From Anaerolineaceae bacterium (lineage in GTDB: Bacteria; Planctomycetota; Phycisphaerae; FEN-1346; JAACEH01): 7,096 nucleotides of DNA. The stretch lies in contig JAACEH010000088.1 in the NCBI GenBank assembly GCA_011682595.1, positions 1-7,096 on the forward strand, given 5' to 3'. This document shows positions 6,422 to 7,096 of this stretch, in pieces. Each line of letters begins with the position of its first letter. Positions within the stretch are counted from its first letter, which is position 1. A program made the translations under genes and the position numbers. Under the pieces are notes generated by a model. The model had not been told where the DNA came from and searched no databases. It saw nothing but the letters and a program-made list of their open reading frames with translations.

Positions 6422-6931
6422 CTATGGGGCTACGTGGAACGTACAGAAGGGGGCTCTGTGGCCTCCTTCGGCCGCTTCGTAGTGGTCCACTCCTTGGTCG
6501 AGCCTCTTGGCCAACGTCATGCCCACATAAAGTGTGTAGTTGGCGCCGCACGAAGGGCGAGCGAAAGAGAAGGACACCTTCTTCCTCACACCCGGGCGCT
6601 TAGGAGGAACGCCGTGGTAGACCTTCCGCACGATCCGTCGCCCCAGGCTGATGAATACCTGCGTAATTGGGGTTGCTGCGTCGTTCCAGATCGCCGAGTC
6701 GAAGCTCACCACCATCTGGTCGTCGCGCTCAGACACTCGGATATTCGTCAGTTGCACGTAGTAACCGGGCGACGGGTTAAGGGTCACGGAGCGCCCGACC
6801 TTAATCCGGTCGACCCGTTCCCGACTTCCCGGTGGAGCGCCTTGGCCGGTCGTCCCCGCGAGACAGATTAGGGTAACGGCCACGCCGAGAGATCCCACTC
6901 CCACGGCCAGTCTCTTGGTGCGTGTGGACAT
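6422..6931 (-). CDS. Small secreted protein of unknown function (169 aa)
   Basis: No family is recognised. The first 31 residues form a Sec signal peptide: basic STRTKR, a hydrophobic core LAVGVGSLGVAVTLICLAG, then GQGA as a probable cleavage site. C23 lies in the core, but the bases of a lipobox are not well met, so a lipoprotein is unlikely. The mature part (about 138 residues) alternates beta-strand-like segments, such as YYVQLTNIRVSERDDQMVVSFDSAIWNDAATPITQ broken by turns, suggesting one beta-sandwich domain of the kind that describes extracellular binding modules. It has two cysteines, C128 and C163, that could form a disulfide. The ATG at 6931 is chosen because AAAGGAG (complement of 6938-6944) sits six bases upstream; a longer in-frame start at 7030 has no such site and would hide the signal peptide. 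Confidence 0.8.
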   Translation of the reverse strand: MSTRTKRLAVGVGSLGVAVTLICLAGTTGQGAPPGSRERVDRIKVGRSVTLNPSPGYYVQLTNIRVSERDDQMVVSFDSAIWNDAATPITQVFISLGRRIVRKVYHGVPPKRPGVRKKVSFSFARPSCGANYTLYVGMTLAKRLDQGVDHYEAAEGGHRAPFCTFHVAP

Positions 6932-6937
6932 CGAATT

Positions 6938-6944
6938 CTCCTTT
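6938..6944 (-). promoter_or_regulatory. Strong Shine-Dalgarno site of the small secreted protein
   Basis: The complement reads AAAGGAG with a six-base spacer to the ATG at 6931. It is the best ribosome site in the window and decides the start against the in-frame upstream option at 7030. Confidence 0.8.
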
Positions 6945-7036
6945 CGATCTTGGTACGGGAGTCCCTCGTGGGCCTTCCGCTCACCCGAAACGACCAAAGG
7001 CCGCCAACCGGCTTTTGGATAACATCTCATGTGTTC

Positions 7037-7096
7037 TTAGGCTCGTCCAGCCTGGCACTTCTCGAAGCAGAACCCCATCCGGGGTCCTTCCGTCAT
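7037..7096 (-). CDS. Possible C-terminal end of a gene continuing past the right edge
   Basis: On the minus strand a frame is open from the right edge to a TAA at 7037-7039 and would end in FCFEKCQAGRA. It contains two cysteines five residues apart. Twenty codons are too few to judge. The same stretch can fold as a short hairpin (ACCCC and GGGGT around 7070-7086), so it may instead be non-coding. Nothing about its function can be said. Confidence 0.2.
   Translation of the reverse strand: MTEGPRMGFCFEKCQAGRA

Noticed and set aside
6297..6551. 84-codon minus-strand open frame
   Set aside because: It overlaps the secreted protein gene in another frame, is Arg-rich and has no ribosome site.

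Overview
The window is GC-rich (about 67% in a hand-counted stretch of the 2948-4981 gene) and looks like chromosomal DNA of a Planctomycetota bacterium. That guess rests on the gene types: a GH123/DUF4091-like secreted hydrolase, a membrane-anchored TPR protein with proline-rich ends, and small secreted proteins of unknown function. It is an inference from gene content, not a taxonomic result. No CRISPR array, transposase or integrase was seen.

Layout. Positions 1-2433 hold two minus-strand genes. A TPR membrane protein (880-2433) lies upstream of the 5' part of purD (1-791), which runs off the left edge. They are 88 bp apart and may be co-transcribed from a promoter at 2509-2538. A divergent promoter (2589-2616) drives a tRNA-Thr(CGT) gene (2658-2732) with an encoded CCA. 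After the tRNA come a 52-bp dispersed repeat and a secreted 677-residue GH123-like protein (2948-4981, plus strand).

The 310 bp between that gene and the next, which converge, are unusually structured. In order they hold a perfect 10-bp terminator-like hairpin, a long-range inverted repeat with nested palindromes, a second copy of the 52-bp repeat (83% identical), and two related hairpins arranged like a REP/BIME element. The two hairpins differ by a compensated base pair. The element ends one base before the stop codon of the next gene.

That gene (5292-6155, minus) has lower GC (about 48-55% in two sampled 60-bp stretches). It encodes a class III nucleotide-cyclase-like protein with both metal-binding aspartate motifs but apparently without the usual Asn/Arg transition-state pair. 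It is the most interesting protein here: a probable acquired gene with possible cyclic-nucleotide signalling or defence function, though no effector gene sits next to it. Further right are a non-coding stretch, a small secreted protein of unknown function (6422-6931, minus, strong ribosome binding site) and a possible gene end at the right edge.

Apart from the possible TPR-purD operon, the genes do not form an obvious pathway. The window reads as housekeeping DNA (purD, tRNA-Thr) with accessory genes and repeat elements inserted between.
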